Positions 1 through 13,100 are shown, counted from the stretch's first letter. The stretch is 64,000 bases of DNA from Branchiostoma floridae (GCF_000003815.2 NC_049996.1:285422-349421); one strand, 5' to 3'. Notes: generated from the letters alone by a model not told the origin. Numbers and translations: made by a program.

Positions 1-215
1 GTATGAAAGGTCACCCTTACGGGGTGACATACCCTTTCGCTGGCTAATTACAAGACGGGGATGCGCCAGGTCTCCCATCCGGGTGATTTGAAGTGAATCA
101 CCAACTCCAGACAGAAGGGTTTGCTCCATCTCACACCGCACCATCGCACGTGTGGGGGTTCTTTAACGTGCATGGGGTGTGACTCTCCCCATACACGGGA
201 CCTCCATTTAACGTC
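1..215 (-). repeat. Partial tRNA-derived SINE-like repeat
   Basis: The stretch at about 155-215 (TTCTTTAACGTGCATGGGGT, then CTCCCCATACAC and ACCTCCATTTAACGTC) matches the body of the fuller element at 59553-60039 in the same orientation. The tRNA-like head seen there is missing here, so this copy is truncated. It lies in the GABBR2 intron upstream of the first exon in the window. Nothing else was recognised between 216 and 735. Confidence 0.6.
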
Positions 216-735
216 ATCATCAGCTGTCGCATATGGTTCTTGCTAAAAATTTTCAAGTCCGCTTTGACAGCTGAACGGCTGGTTGGCGCCCTGAAACAAG
301 TCCCCGTGGCTAGCTGCACTGTCTACGGCGTTACAGTAGCAACTCTGATGAATGCTTTCGGATCGGCCAGACATTGGTTACTAGACATTCTAGCGGAAAT
401 ATATACATTTCCGTTTCGATGCCTCATCTTTTATACTGCGAATGACACCTTGTTCATCTTTCCCTTTTCGCGAGTGCATACTCTTAATGTTGTTATTATA
501 TTTAAAAAGCTGTTCATGATTTATTTGCAGTTTGATACATCTTTTGTTCGCTGATGTTGAATTAATTTTGACATGTTTCAATAATTTTGTGGTTTGTTCA
601 CCATAGGCATATACAGTCAGTAACGTTTCCTTTATAATTTTTTTTTTACTTCAAAATTCAAAATAAGCAATGCTGCCATGGCTGCACAAGTATTTGAAGA
701 CTTAAGAAATTGAATGTTTGATTTCCCCCGTATAG

Positions 736-3700
736 GTTTGTTAAGATGTCCAGTCCATATCTGAACACTCTCATCATAGTGGGCTGTATCTTCATCTACC
801 TGTTTGTGTGTCTGCTTGGTCTGGACGGCGCGCTGATCTCAGAGACTACATTTGAAGGACTATGTACGGTAAGTACAGGTCACTAAACATTGCATTCAAC
901 ACGCACTCTTAAGTATGAATTTTACGTAGATCTCATAAATTCATTTTCGTTATATTTTTCATTGAAAAATTGATGTTGAATTAATAAATTGAGACATGTA
1001 TCTGTTGCTAAATCTTCCGGCGGAGTTTAAAACAAACTGAAAGATTTGTCCATCTCAGACTCTACGCATATGGTAATGACTGTACCATCAATCGTATCCG
1101 CTAGGTGCGCACTTGGATGCTGACCGTGGGCTTCACCCTTGCGTTTGGGGCCATGTTCAGTAAGACCTGGAGAGTCCACGTCATCTTCACCAACACCAAG
1201 ATGAAGAAAATGGCCATCAAGGATGTGAAACTGTTCGGCATCGTGGCCGTGCTTCTCCTGATGGACATCGTGATTCTCACTACGTGGCAGGTCGTTGACC
1301 CCCTACAGAGAGGCCTGCAAACGTTTCCCGCAGAGGTTCGTTATCTTGATAATATCATAAAAATGCTACATAGAAATATTAATATCTTTCGGTCATACAA
1401 TATGAGGGGTAGTACATGTAGCACTGCTAGCTATAAAAGTAGAAATAGCACTACACTCCGTAAAAGGATACATATTAGCCTCCCCTGTATTTGTGTCTGC
1501 AAAAACATCAAGTCGATTGAGTATATCTTTTTAGCTGATTTCTTCAAATCGCTTCATTAAGTTAGACTTTTGAATACTGCACACTACCAATCACGTTCAT
1601 TTATGTCTTGCATGCCAAAACACCACCTAGCGATTGAACCGTGTATATCCTGGCATTTGAAAGCCGCCAAAATTTTCAAAGAAAAGACAATGATAGTGTA
1701 ACCATAACGTTCAAAACCTTGTAGATTTCAAAGATTTGGCATGTTCACCATACCTTGTAATAACACAATATGGATTGTATTCTTTATCATATCCAGCCTG
1801 GAAGGGAAGTTACCGTTGTGCCAGTGTTGGAGCATTGTGACAGCAACAACTTCACCCTATGGCTGGCTGTGATCTTTGTTTACAAGGGACTTCTACTGGT
1901 ATGGTTCTGTGATTCACAATACATAATTATAAATTTATTAGCTTTACCAGAAGATTATGTTTTATTGTGCCGTGGTGGAGTCGCTGTGGTTGTATGTTTG
2001 TTTGTAATGAATATGTAAATAGCATAGTCAAAAAGCTAATAATGGACCTTCATGATACCTGGCTGGTGGGTAGGTATCGGGGGAACAGTCCGATATTGGG
2101 CCCCATTGCGGCTATCTATAGTACTGCAGCAGGCTATGCATCTATATCTATGTTTACAAAATACGCACATCGGAGATTTTGAATGTAAAATGACGCTGTA
2201 ACTTTGTAGATCATACATTTCCTCCTGTAAATGAATGCAAGCTTTCAAACATGTGTACATATTTTTCAGCTTCCTGCTTATGTTCAAAGCCCTATACACC
2301 TTTCTCACGCGGCGGCCATGACAGATCTAAGACGAGTTCAATGAGGCAAACAAAAGACTGTCCATCATAATTAGCAGTTCAACCAATGATGGCCTACCAA
2401 TTAGGAAAGTGACCAATAAGAGATTTGGCTGCATGTCTGTCAAATATTTGCATTATTATGTTTTTATTTTGCATCTCTTAAGGGGCTATGGGGTCAGTCT
2501 ACGCTACTCTAAATTGATACATCTTTCGGTGCATAACACTAGTTATAATATTTATTATTTGATCTTATATTGTGAAAATTTGTGTGGTTTTGGGGAAATC
2601 TAAATAGGAGCTTATTTTAGAAATAAGTTTTGTCTGTTTGCCTCATTGACCTCGTCTTCGATCTAACATGGCCGCTGCGTGAGAAAGGTGTATAGCTAGC
2701 TGCTTACAGCTATCCGTCTTCCTTTTCCTTTGTAAATTTACAACGTCTTCAAATTTCATCTTAGATATTTAGATGTTTCCTGGCCTGGGAGACACGCCAC
2801 GTGAACATCCCGGCTCTGAACGACAGCAAGTACATCGGCATGAGCGTGTACAATGTCGTCATCATGTGCGTCATCGGAGCCGGGATCTCATTCGTCATCA
2901 AGGATCGCCAGAACGAGGCTTTCGTGCTGACGTCACTCTTCATCATCCTCTGTACTACCATCACTCTGTGCTTGGTGTTTGTGCCTAAGGTTAGCAAAAT
3001 ACCGATTGCTTTAAGCTATTCACTGGTCTTTACTGGTAAAGCGTTTACATTCATACAGGGAATGTTTTATGCAATGTTTACAATGGTGTCCCAAACGCGC
3101 AGGGAGTATAATATCTGTAAAAACAACCAAACATGAAACAAATTATGGGTTTTAAGTTAGGTTTGAAAAATGGAAAATTACAAGCGCATTCTCAGTTTTA
3201 TTCTAGTTAGTGAACTGCAAGCTCAATTTCATATGTACAAACCATTTGCTACCCCCCAAAAAAGACGTTTGCGGCTCTTTAGCTTTAGAACCGGTGCTTA
3301 GATGCTGAATATTTGGCTTTTCTTCAAATAGAAAGGAAACAGAACTAGACATCAACTTCCCCCTTCATATGGGGATAATGACTAACCACCTCCGTAAACA
3401 TACGAACACGTGATTCCGGCAAAGGGGCACATGGCCAGAAGTCGGTATCGACCCTCGTCTCTGTTGATAGAGTAGTTCTTGATACAAACAATGCCTTTTT
3501 TTTAAATCTATTTTTATCTATTTATTTATTTCAGCACATATACAACAATTAAAAACAAATGATAAATAGATTGAAAAGAAAACATGCAGGGGGAACAGAA
3601 GCCTGAGTGTGCAGCTTTTCATGGCCCCCTTTGCCTTCTAATTCTAATTCTAACTCTAACTCCTATATATATGCATTGCCGCCCTCGTATTGAAGGTTTT

Positions 3701-6700
3701 AACTGGTTTCACCCTGGTTTCGCACCCTGGACAACGGTAGTAACATCCATATCCGGAACCCTGGCGCATTGTATCATGGGAAGTGTGAAAAAGGTCTATG
3801 TTTTACCCACAGCTAGTGACCATGAGAAACATGGCGGCCGAGGAGCGGACCAAGTTCAAGTGCATGCTGACCAGACGCTCGGGGTCAAAGGGCACGGACT
3901 CCGACAAACAGATGTCAGCCGCAGAGAAGACCAGAAGACTCCTCATCGAGAACTACAAACTCAAGAAAACACTACAAGACGTAAGGGTCTTAGATACTAA
4001 GAATACTCGGCACCAACATAGTCTTGTGCAGCTCGTGCTTAGCAAAAATGGAATATTTAGCCTTGAGACGAATATCTATTTTGACAGGGCCAATATCCAT
4101 TGTAGGAAATATCTAGATTATTTAGAATCTGGATACATCTACTAACGAAGAAACTGATTAGAAATGATGATAATTAAAGACTGTAGCGTAATCAAATATC
4201 ATCTTATGATAGAATGATACAGCAACCTTGATTTATGCAATTGTTGGTAACGTCAACATTATGATATGATAAAAAAAGCACTATACTTTAACAGGAACCA
4301 GTACTATGTTGATACCTTTACATAAGGCCCAACTGACCATTGTATTGCTTATGTGTTTGTCCGCCTTATCTTTTGTCGACTCTCAAATATCAGCCACACT
4401 GTTAGCCTGGATACCATACCCCAACCTCAAAAATATCTTTTGTGTTGGGGTCTGGCAGGATGGCTGTAGAAATGTTTTCGAAGGCCCTTTATCAGAGGGA
4501 GGAGAACCTAGGATTTATGACCACTCAAACCACAGGTAGCCAGCTACAACACACCACAGTTGGTCAGCAGGCTATCACAGTAGCGAATCAGGTACTTGGT
4601 GGCCACTGTTATGGATTCAAAAAATACAGTTGGGGGTCTTAGACCAATCATGGTAGGGGTGTAATTACCTCCTGGTGATCCTGTGTTGTCTATTGGTGGA
4701 ATTTTTTGCCCACTATAACGGCAAATTGAGAAGAAGGCTATCCATNNNNNNNNNNNNNNNNNNNNNNNNNNNNNNNNNNNNNNNNNNNNNNNNNNNNNNN
4801 NNNNNNNNNNNNNNNNNNNNNNNNNNNNNNNNNNNNNNNNNNNNNNNNNNNNNNNNNNNNNNNNNNNNNNNNNNNNNNNNNNNNNNNNNNNNNNNNNNNN
4901 NNNNNNNNNNNNNNNNNNNNNNNNNNNNNNNNNNNNNNNNNNNNNNNNNNNNNNNNNNNNNNNNNNNNNNNNNNNNNNNNNNNNNNNNNNNNNNNNNNNN
5001 NNNNNNNNNNNNNNNNNNNNNNNNNNNNNNNNNNNNNNNNNNNNNNNNNNNNNNNNNNNNNNNNNNNNNNNNNNNNNNNNNNNNNNNNNNNNNNNNNNNN
5101 NNNNNNNNNNNNNNNNNNNNNNNNNNNNNNNNNNNNNNNNNNNNNNNNNNNNNNNNNNNNNNNNNNNNNNNNNNNNNNNNNNNNNNNNNNNNNNNNNNNN
5201 NNNNNNNNNNNNNNNNNNNNNNNNNNNNNNNNNNNNNNNNNNNNNNNNNNNNNNNNNNNNNNNNNNNNNNNNNNNNNNNNNNNNNNNNNNNNNNNNNNNN
5301 NNNNNNNNNNNNNACAATAGATACTTGAGATCGGGCTGTGGTTAGATAACCAGGCTACCACACTGTCTGAGAGTCAGGCAAAACTACCGAGGTCACGGGT
5401 AAATTTCTCATCACTCGGTTTCCAGTGATGAAGTCGCGTCGTCACTGGCTTACCAGTGGAAAATATTTATCGTCACTAGTTTTCCAGTGATGAGGAAACT
5501 TCAGCTGGTAAACCAGTGACGACAAATATTCAGTTAACTGAAGAAAAAGGAATCATCATTTCAGTTGAGGGGATTTCAAAGTTAGCACTTACAGTTATAC
5601 TAACGTCGCCTCTGCAAGTCCCCACACTCCCGGACCAAATCTAACAGTAACACGGCTATGGCGACATGTGAAATACGGTGTTTTTGTTGCATATCGAACT
5701 CAGCACTGGAACGTTCTACTCTAGTGCTATTAGAACGTGGTCACTGGAAGCCCAGTGCCGAAATAATTTCATCACTCGGTGTCCAGTGCCGAAGAGTCAC
5801 CCATCACTGGAAAACCCAGTGAGGAACCGGTGACCTCGATGGTTCCGCACTCGGTGTCCAGTGACGAATGACGTTCATTACTGGGCCCCGAGTGACGAGC
5901 GGAGTTCATCACTGGGTCCCGAGTGACGAGCGGAGTTCATCACTGGAAACCGAGTGACGAGTCAAGGTTCATCACTGGAATTCCAGTGCCGAGAGAGCTT
6001 CATCACTGGAACAAAGCAATTCATCACTGGGAAACCAGTGACGAACTTTCTTCGTCACTGGGCGTCCAGTGATGACGCCATTTTGAACATATTTTCGTCA
6101 CTGGAAGCCCAGTGAGGAACCCGTGACCCGCGTAGCCTTGCGAGAGTCAGTTTAAGATATTGTCACATTTGCAAAATAAATAGACAAGTATGATTTTCAT
6201 ATAGACACAAGCATTAAGAACCCTGTCTGTAATGACGACCGAATTCTATCGGGCCTCTGTGTACGTGCTTTTTGCAGTCTAGCTCGTAACCGTATACATC
6301 TGGCATGAATTTTATCTCCTTTCTTCATCTCAGAAAACCGAACAGCTGGACTCCTTGATGAGACAGCTTCAGGTGGATAGTGACATTGACGTTGACGCAG
6401 AAACTACGTGCAGTTACGTCAGAGACACCTGTCAGGAGTCTCCACGGTCACCGTCAATGTCAGGTCAGAGGTCACTTGTGTAACGTCATCCATATGTGCG
6501 ACTGTCACTATGACAACATAGTTGGAAACTCTCAGTATTTTTGTCACCTTTTCGTTCTTTTTAAAAGCAGCCGTATATCATATCAAAAAATAAAATGACA
6601 TTATCATATTTCTGCAAATGTTTAAAGAATCAGATGCTTGATATCGAATTCAACAAAATGATTTGATCAAGGTATACCAATTTATTCAAAAGGAAATCAA

Positions 6701-7559
6701 GCGCGGATTTCTATCAATTTTTGTTATTCCCGTGTGAATATTGCAAAAGCATATTGTCCAAACAGTGTTTCCTACTACAGAATACCTTTAACACGTTGCC
6801 AGGCCCAACAGTTGTTTTTAACGTTAATATCTTATTTTTCTGCAGGAGCTCTGCTCATAGTCCCGAAACACAAGCCGACCAGCTCCACCTCTTCCTACTC
6901 AGCCGACAGCGCAGACGTTTTTGACATGTAAGAACGTTTTTTCAATCCTTAAAAGTTGATTTTAATATATATCCTAACGTTTTAGTTTAAAAAAACTGTT
7001 GATGCAAAAATTATCCTGCAATTCCAAAGCTAGCTGCTAGGGGTCCACAACTACATCACGTCTTCCTTAATTCAGATTAAGGTCCTTAGTTTTGCTGCGG
7101 TACCAAAGTCATACACCAGGGGGCCCAAAATTAACTTTGACCTTCGTCTTTTCAACATCTACTAACATTCCAAATATCATCAATACCATCCGGATCCAGA
7201 CGTTCTTTAATTATACTTACCACAAATATCAGAAACAGACACAGACGTGCAAGTAGACAGACAGATACACCCAAAACATAACTAGTAGTTAAGAAGACAT
7301 AATACGAAGAATGCTTGGATTTACGTGGTACAAACATTTGTTTGTTTTTAAAACTTGAAACAGGAAAACGTCCTCTACACAGTCAAGTGTGTCGTTCAAC
7401 TTGCCGCCATCTTTGTCCGGAGGCAACCTCGGGAACGAGACCAACCAGAACATCAAGATGCACCGGAAGTGCAATGGAACGAGAGCGGATTCAGTGGAAC
7501 AAGAAAAGACAGCTGTGAGGCAAAAGCAAATCCTTATCACCATGGTAACCAACGTATGA
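736..7559 (+). CDS. GABBR2: GABA-B receptor subunit 2-like, 3' part (8 exons)
   Basis: Metabotropic GABA receptor subunit: in vertebrates GB2 pairs with GB1 at the plasma membrane and couples to Gi/o. Exons: 736-868, 1105-1335, 1797-1898, 2765-2989, 3813-3980, 6334-6463, 6846-6927, 7364-7559 (stop TGA 7557-7559). Phases join without a break and give 421 residues. Exon 1 holds TM2 ([14 protein letters not shown]), exon 2 TM3 and TM4 ([20 protein letters not shown]), exon 3 the start of TM5, exon 4 the rest of TM5 plus TM6 and TM7 ([25 protein letters not shown]). These match vertebrate GB2 better than GB1, notably the third intracellular loop. The exon 4 acceptor is 2764: the nearer AG at 2772-2773 would break the frame. 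The ligand-domain and TM1 exons lie before the window. The first six exons are secure; the last two rest on phase and splice logic. Confidence 0.9.
2292..2695. mobile_element. MITE with 61-bp terminal inverted repeats
   Basis: CTATACACCTTTCTCACGC at 2292 is mirrored by GCGTGAGAAAGGTGTATAG ending at 2695. The two 61-bp ends (2292-2352 and 2635-2695) differ at only a few positions. The interior is AT-rich with no coding potential. It sits in the GABBR2 intron between exons 3 and 4. The superfamily is unknown; a TA target is possible. Confidence 0.85.
2990..3812 (+). other. GABBR2 intron between exons 4 and 5
   Basis: Unique-looking intron sequence. It contains an AT-rich low-complexity run at about 3497-3535 and a short TCTAATTCTAAC-type repeat near 3638-3658. 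No gene or element with definable ends was seen. Confidence 0.5.
3813..7559 (+). CDS. GABBR2: GABBR2 cytoplasmic tail exons (coiled coil, polar tail, PDZ-type end)
   Basis: Exon 5 (3813-3980) and the start of exon 6 (6334-6463) encode a charged, Leu-rich heptad segment ([16 protein letters not shown], then [13 protein letters not shown]), where vertebrate GB2 has the coiled coil that pairs with GB1. Exon 6 ends in phase 1, exon 7 (6846-6927) ends in phase 2 at AT|GTAAGA, and exon 8 completes the Met codon (AT|G). The tail is Ser/Thr/Asn-rich and ends ITMVTNV. T-x-V is a class I PDZ ligand pattern, and vertebrate GB2 also ends in one. If the 6464 donor is not used, a stop follows at 6481-6483 and gives the end GQRSLV, again S-x-V. 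That alternative end is inference. Confidence 0.72.
4746..5313. other. Assembly gap (568 N)
   Basis: Run of N inside the GABBR2 intron between exons 5 and 6. It is flanked by GTTAGCCTGGATACC at about 4400 and GATAACCAGGCTACC at about 5345, which are roughly inverted. The gap may therefore lie inside a repetitive element. Confidence 0.95.
5378..6141. mobile_element. Non-autonomous DNA transposon built of short palindromes, 9-bp TSD
   Basis: Identical GAGAGTCAG at 5369-5377 and 6142-6150 flanks the element. The ends are imperfect inverted repeats (GCAAAACTACCGAGGTCACG at the left, GCAAGGCTACGCGGGTCACG read inward from the right). Inside are about 14 copies of a 21-24-nt palindrome of the form CRTCACTSGG-N-CCAGTGAYGA, for example at 5408, 5441, 5471, 5770, 5802, 5907, 5938, 5970, 6022, 6053 and 6097. 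No ORF. It lies in the GABBR2 intron before exon 6. A 9-bp TSD would suit a Mutator-like element, but no transposase is present to confirm that. Confidence 0.8.
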
Positions 7560-8829
7560 AGAGCTCTGCAAAGCTGTTTTTGTCTCAGAGGGATTTTCAA
7601 TGGTTTGGCTGGATGAACGAACTTAGACTGTTACCGAAATTAAAGGGTGACTGCTCAGAATATCGTGAAATAATGTCACGAAGATGTTTAGCTGAGACAT
7701 TTAAGATATGCTGAATATTCAGTACGTAATGTCCGTTTATATACAGTGACTTACTGTGCTTCGTTTGTTTGTGAGAGACACTTGTGAGAGTACGCAGTAA
7801 GACACGTGCAACATATCAAACAACGTATTTTCTTAATCTATCAGTACATTTTATTTTTTTCATCATATGTAAAATATGATGGATGTCTGATACAAATATA
7901 TTGCTCTGGTTGTTATCAATAGCACAGAAGTCGTGTAATATTTGTGATTATGTCGTGAGTAAAAAAAACTTATATTATACCTTAGTTTATACATCACATG
8001 GTGACAGTTTATACAAGTGCCGTCTTTCCCAAGTAAAGTCTGTATGCTGCTAGCAAAATGAAGATATAGTGCCAGTTGTAAATATTTATAAAGATATCAT
8101 GTGTTAGACAGTTTTCCCCTCGATATTTGCACCAGAAAACATTGTACAAGTTTGCTGATGTTTCATAGGTGTGTATCCTTTTAGCCGTTTTCGATACTAT
8201 CTCTATGGCCTTGACATTACATTATAAACATGTAAACTATATTAGAACGTTTTGTACAAAATTCATTTGTGGAAGTGTTGAAGACATGAATCTATCAACT
8301 GTTGTTTATAATTGCTGTTCTGTCTCCTTTTTGTAAGACTCAAGTGAAACGTTAGTCCAATAGTTTCCTTTGCCCAGTGAGTTATAAAATGTTCAAAAAG
8401 TTAACTTATATAATTACAGGAATTTTCTATCGAATCATATCCCTCGGTCTTCTTCAGCAATCTGACCCAATGACATTAACATATGATTTTGTGACGTCAG
8501 CAACGGGTCAAAGTTTGTCAGAAGTTGGTATCGACCCCGGTCTAAGTTGAGAGAATGTCTGTGTGGCCTGATGTAGACGGTATCGTTTATTTTTCTCGCA
8601 GCTAGAGTCGAAAATTCCAATAAGTCAATTCTTTTAACCAGAGAACAGCTTATTCCTCCTTATTTAGTTTACCTACTAAGATGGAATTTAACGTTTTTAT
8701 GCCTTTGGCATCTCTCAATCGAATGATTTCTCATCTCTTGGATATAAACCCATGCAGTGTACAAAAGCACCATTTATCATCCATTGGATGACACGTACAT
8801 GTATACGCCTTTTGTCTGACGAATGAAAA
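7560..8829. other. Convergent 3' region between GABBR2 and COLQ
   Basis: AT-rich sequence holding the 3' UTRs of the two tail-to-tail genes. No AATAAA was found on the + strand before the COLQ stop; the first clear one is at 8956-8961, inside a COLQ intron. The GABBR2 transcript may therefore overlap COLQ or use a variant signal. No ORF with family resemblance was seen. Confidence 0.55.
8586..8591 (-). promoter_or_regulatory. Candidate COLQ polyadenylation signal
   Basis: TTTATT on the + strand reads AATAAA on the - strand, 239 bases past the COLQ stop codon at 8830-8832. Only the hexamer and its position support it. Confidence 0.35.
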
Positions 8830-10102
8830 TTATCCTCTCGGATAAAAACAGTTGCTTGAGTCGATTTTGCACCGACCGTTGCACAGTAGAATACCCAGGG
8901 ACCTGTAAAATTAAGAACATCATTGGATTTTCAGAGCACAACAGTCCTAACGTTCAATAAAGAGAGCAATTTTGAAACCAAACATCCGCCAATAGGAAAT
9001 GGCATCTGTTAACTAGTGACGCTTCCTGTAGAAATAGATAAAGGGTGGTTAGTATGCTAGATAATGTCTCATTCGTAACAATTCCTCAGCATGAGAGTAA
9101 CAAATAAACATAACAGTCGCAAGTGACTGTAAAATAAATGCAAAAAGACTTAGTAATTACCCGGGTAGGTAGGACTCGCACGTCAGCCCACCGAAGTCTT
9201 CCATGTCACACTCCTCTATCGCCGCCTGGCGGTTCCCGTCTCCACAAAATGACCGCTTACAACCTGGCGACGGGCGGACATATTTCAGATCTCACAAAAA
9301 CATACAGGGTGAGGCAAGAAAAAGAGAGAGGCAAAGAAAGACACAGAGAGAGATGGACACAAAGGCAAGACAAAAATGACACATCAAAAGCAAAACTTTG
9401 TTCCGTCTGGCTGAAGTAAACATGTCTGACCGATGCAGCTGTCTGTGCTGATTTGGTTGCCGTCGTCACATTCTTCTCCCGCCTCATCATCCACGATGCC
9501 GTCTCCACAGTAGGACGTCTGGGGGGAAATCACAAAAAGCCGATCAACAGCGACCTCAAGCGGATCCCTACTGTAGGGTAGATGGCTTTTCAGTACTAGA
9601 GACAGGCGTTGTTAGAAATCACAAATCACACAGATGTTGGGCCATTCACGCTCAGAAGATGAAAACAGGAAACTATATATACTTAACTATTTTATACCGA
9701 ACTATATACTTAACGAATATATTACGTGCCCATTTATCACTTCCAATCATTGTACAACGTACATGACAAGCATCACTTCCTCCCAGCCCACAGGGCCAAC
9801 TTTGGACCCGGGCCAAACGAACTCTCCATCCTACCAGTCTCCGATTACGCCATTTTACGCCTCCCTTCCTGTCACTCTACCACACTGAAATAACTACGGA
9901 CATTAGCACTACAGACAAACACTGAACTTAAAAAGCAATGGCTCTGTTCTCACGGAGGTATACCTAATGTATGCATACGCACCCGCACGGGGCGCCACTG
10001 CACATCATCACGTAGATAAAGCCGTTTGATGTCTCCTCTGTAGACAATCATCCCCTCCTGGGAGATTCTGTTCATCTCTTTTTCATCAGCAACCCACTGA
10101 AT
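8830..10102 (-). CDS. COLQ: COLQ C-terminal exons 14-17 (trimerisation and Cys-rich domain)
   Basis: Exon 14 (9983-10102) encodes [20 protein letters not shown] and then [19 protein letters not shown], matching the ColQ segment after the helix. Exon 15 (9431-9518) has [19 protein letters not shown], exon 16 (9161-9263) has [14 protein letters not shown] and [10 protein letters not shown], and exon 17 (8830-8902) has [12 protein letters not shown] before the stop. These are the ColQ C-terminal CGDG, ECDDGN, YLPG and C-x3-C-x-IDS-x2-C blocks in the right order. In vertebrates this region anchors the enzyme through the receptor kinase MuSK. Exon 17 is only 73 nt and was found by its Cys spacing and matching phase 2 junction. 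Confidence 0.88.
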
Positions 10103-13100
10103 CTAAACATTAAAAAAAACGGACAAAGTCTGTTATCATAATCAAGATTATTGAATTCTAATTACAAGATATAGCAAGATAGATACACCTATATGACAAT
10201 ATGGGACATTTGGCTAGTCTAATGTGTAGGAATTTTCATACTTTGAAACTTTAAATCAGAATTTTTTTTTAGAAAAGATTCAAATATACAGGCATTTTCG
10301 TTATCGCTTTTACCTAGGAAAACATGATTTAAATTAAATACCACTAACAACATTCATTGTTGAATGATACATGTACAAAACATAACATACACTCATCATG
10401 GAAGTGGAAGGATTCTGCAGTCCGTTGATACAGTTACACTGCCCGGGTGGTCCTTGAGGTCCTCGCGTACCCTTGTCGCCTTTTTTGCCTCCAGCTTTCA
10501 AAAAATAGAACATATACACGAATAAATTATCCTCAGTTTGAAGCCACACGACAACCGTAAGTTGAATGTCCTCAAGCCATGGGTCATTGATACAAATGAT
10601 GAGATCAACCCCATGTCCGCACCCCCAATCCGTCAAAATGTAAAATAGGAACATTAAGATGCTAATATTATACGGACATGCCGCCAGTCTCTCATTGTGA
10701 TCGACAACTAGGATACCAGAGCATCTACTAGTACCTAATACTGTTCCTTTTCCTGTGCAAACATTTTTTTTCTGAACAAAGACATCGTATAAAACTCTAA
10801 CCCGTACCCGGTCCAGCCACTCCGTTAGACCCCGGTTTTCCGGGCACCCCCGCCGGCCCTGGAGTCCCCCTGGGACCCACAGGTCCAGGAAACCCGCGAT
10901 CTCCCTGCAAGAGATTTGGAAAACTTGCTCTATATTTCTCAAGGTAATTAAAGAAATCTTTTACAAATTCAACTGTCATAAACGGTATATGCAGGTGCCT
11001 TCTCGAACAATACCATATGTATAGAGACAAAAGGAAGGGAGAAAGAAATCTGATTGGCGCTTGCCATTTCTTTTGCTATGGGTGTCAGATGTACCGTATT
11101 ATCAAAAACTTCATAGAAGCAAAAATGGAGCATTTGAGTGAGCAATGCATCTATACCGTAGTATTTGAGTAGTATAGTTGGTACTGCGATGTGTATATAG
11201 AGATCTAGACCTTACCTTTTTTCCCCTTCTACCAGACACGCCAGGTATTCCCGGCTGTCCCGGACCACCAGGAGGCCCTGCTAGTCCTCTGTCTCCCTGT
11301 GGGAGTTTCGTTAGAAATATATCATTAACACCGGACACAGTATACATTGTCACAAAAAATTACCTCAGAATTACCAATTATGACAGAAACTTATCTACCA
11401 AAACGAAAATTCATAATCAAGGCGTAAAGGAATCAAATGCACAACTTATAGATAAGTATAGCAATAAACATATTATTATAGTGTCAAAGCTTACACTTGA
11501 TAATAATAGTACAGACAAATATTGATGACTGCATGCCTGCGATTTACCTTTTCACCGCCAGAGGGACCGGGAAAACCTAACATTCCCTTGTAATTGGTTA
11601 AAAGAAGGAGAATGATAAAAGACAAGATATTAAATATTAGATAACAAAGGACAGCAGATCAAATGCAACAGACTTATAAAATACATTAGTCAGTTGTGGA
11701 GAAAAGGTAAATTCATTAATGTAATTCCAGAAATGTACAAAAGAACATCCCAAGTCATTGGTATCATGCTAAATCGTTAATAGTTATATTCTAGTTGAAA
11801 ATCTCAAATTCAAATCAGCTGAGAGTGGCATCGTTATATGTAGATGCTGTAGGAACTAAGTTTTAAATTAAGAATATAGAAAGAGAACAGACAAATCTGA
11901 GTTTTACATACCCTTGCTCCCTTTTCACCTGGCGATCCAGGGACCCCAGGATCACCCTAAACCCGGAATGTTTAACAAGTGTTTTGAGTATTAAGTGATA
12001 AATATTACCAATACAAGCAATAACTAGTAATTAATTGGCTGATTTATCTATCACGTGAGAAAGCAATCATAGTTTTTACTTTTGTTTGTTGTTGAACATA
12101 CATCTGAGTTGAATACGATGTTACTTTAGTGCAAGGTTTCCCATACGTTACCTTGTCTCCCTTTTTCCCGTAAGTACCCTGCAATAGAAAACGCAACAAT
12201 AAAGCCAGATTCGTTATGGATAAGTAGGTTTCAAAAGCAACTATAAATTAGCACATAACGTTTTTCACATGCATAATAATTCTATTGGAACTGTTATATT
12301 TGTTAACAACTGCATATCATTATATTCATTTGTAAGAAAGGTCGGTGTCACACCTTATCTCCTTTTGGTCCTATTACACCAGGTAATCCTCTCTCTCCTT
12401 TTTGCCCCCTTTCTCCCTACAGGTATTCAAATGATACATTTGTTAAAGAACAATCAAGTGAACACAAAGTTCCTGTTGTCAACTTCATGCGTCATCTTAA
12501 TATAATTCCGCACTTAACTTGCAAACTGAATCTGAATCATTGGGACAGTCATGTTAACAGATATCTTCAACCATGCAGATTCTGGTCATCCACTGAGCAA
12601 GCCAATCATCGCTATTTTCCTAATATTGTTTTGTTTATTTTTTGGCTATCTGAAAGTAAAGAACTACAAATTGTAGATACAACTATGAGGACCTTTGCCC
12701 AGGTACAGAATGCATCAACACCGTAGCAATTCCTGATATACAGATGATCTGTTGGGAATATAAAGTCAATCAACATCAGATTCTTAACTTGATTTCATTC
12801 AGTCCATGTCTTAAACAAACCTTCACAGTCAATGCAATGGGATGAATATTTTCACAAAGATCAGACCCCCTTGATGAGAATTCTTCGATATTCATGCCAG
12901 CATTGCTTACAATGGAAAATTCAAACTCTTTTTGGAGGATGCAATATTCAGTATAAAGAGATACGTGACGTAAGAAATCCTCAGCGGTACGTAGTCCCAC
13001 CATCCTTACCCGCGTTCCCTCCGGACCGGGATCACCCTTGTCACCCTTCCGACCTGGTAGGCCGAAAGGCCCTCGCAGACCCCGGGAGCCCTTGTAGCAC

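Noticed and set aside
4544-5361. Long ORFs across the first N run
   Set aside because: They consist mostly of unknown bases and have no supported residues.
5378-6141. CRISPR-like spaced palindromic repeats
   Set aside because: Repeats vary, spacing is uneven, the element has TIRs and a 9-bp TSD, and the host is a eukaryote.
10334-10942. 202-codon - strand ORF with collagen-like parts
   Set aside because: It reads COLQ exon 12 in a wrong frame, then an intron and exon 13; the spliced Gly-X-Y frame is the real one.
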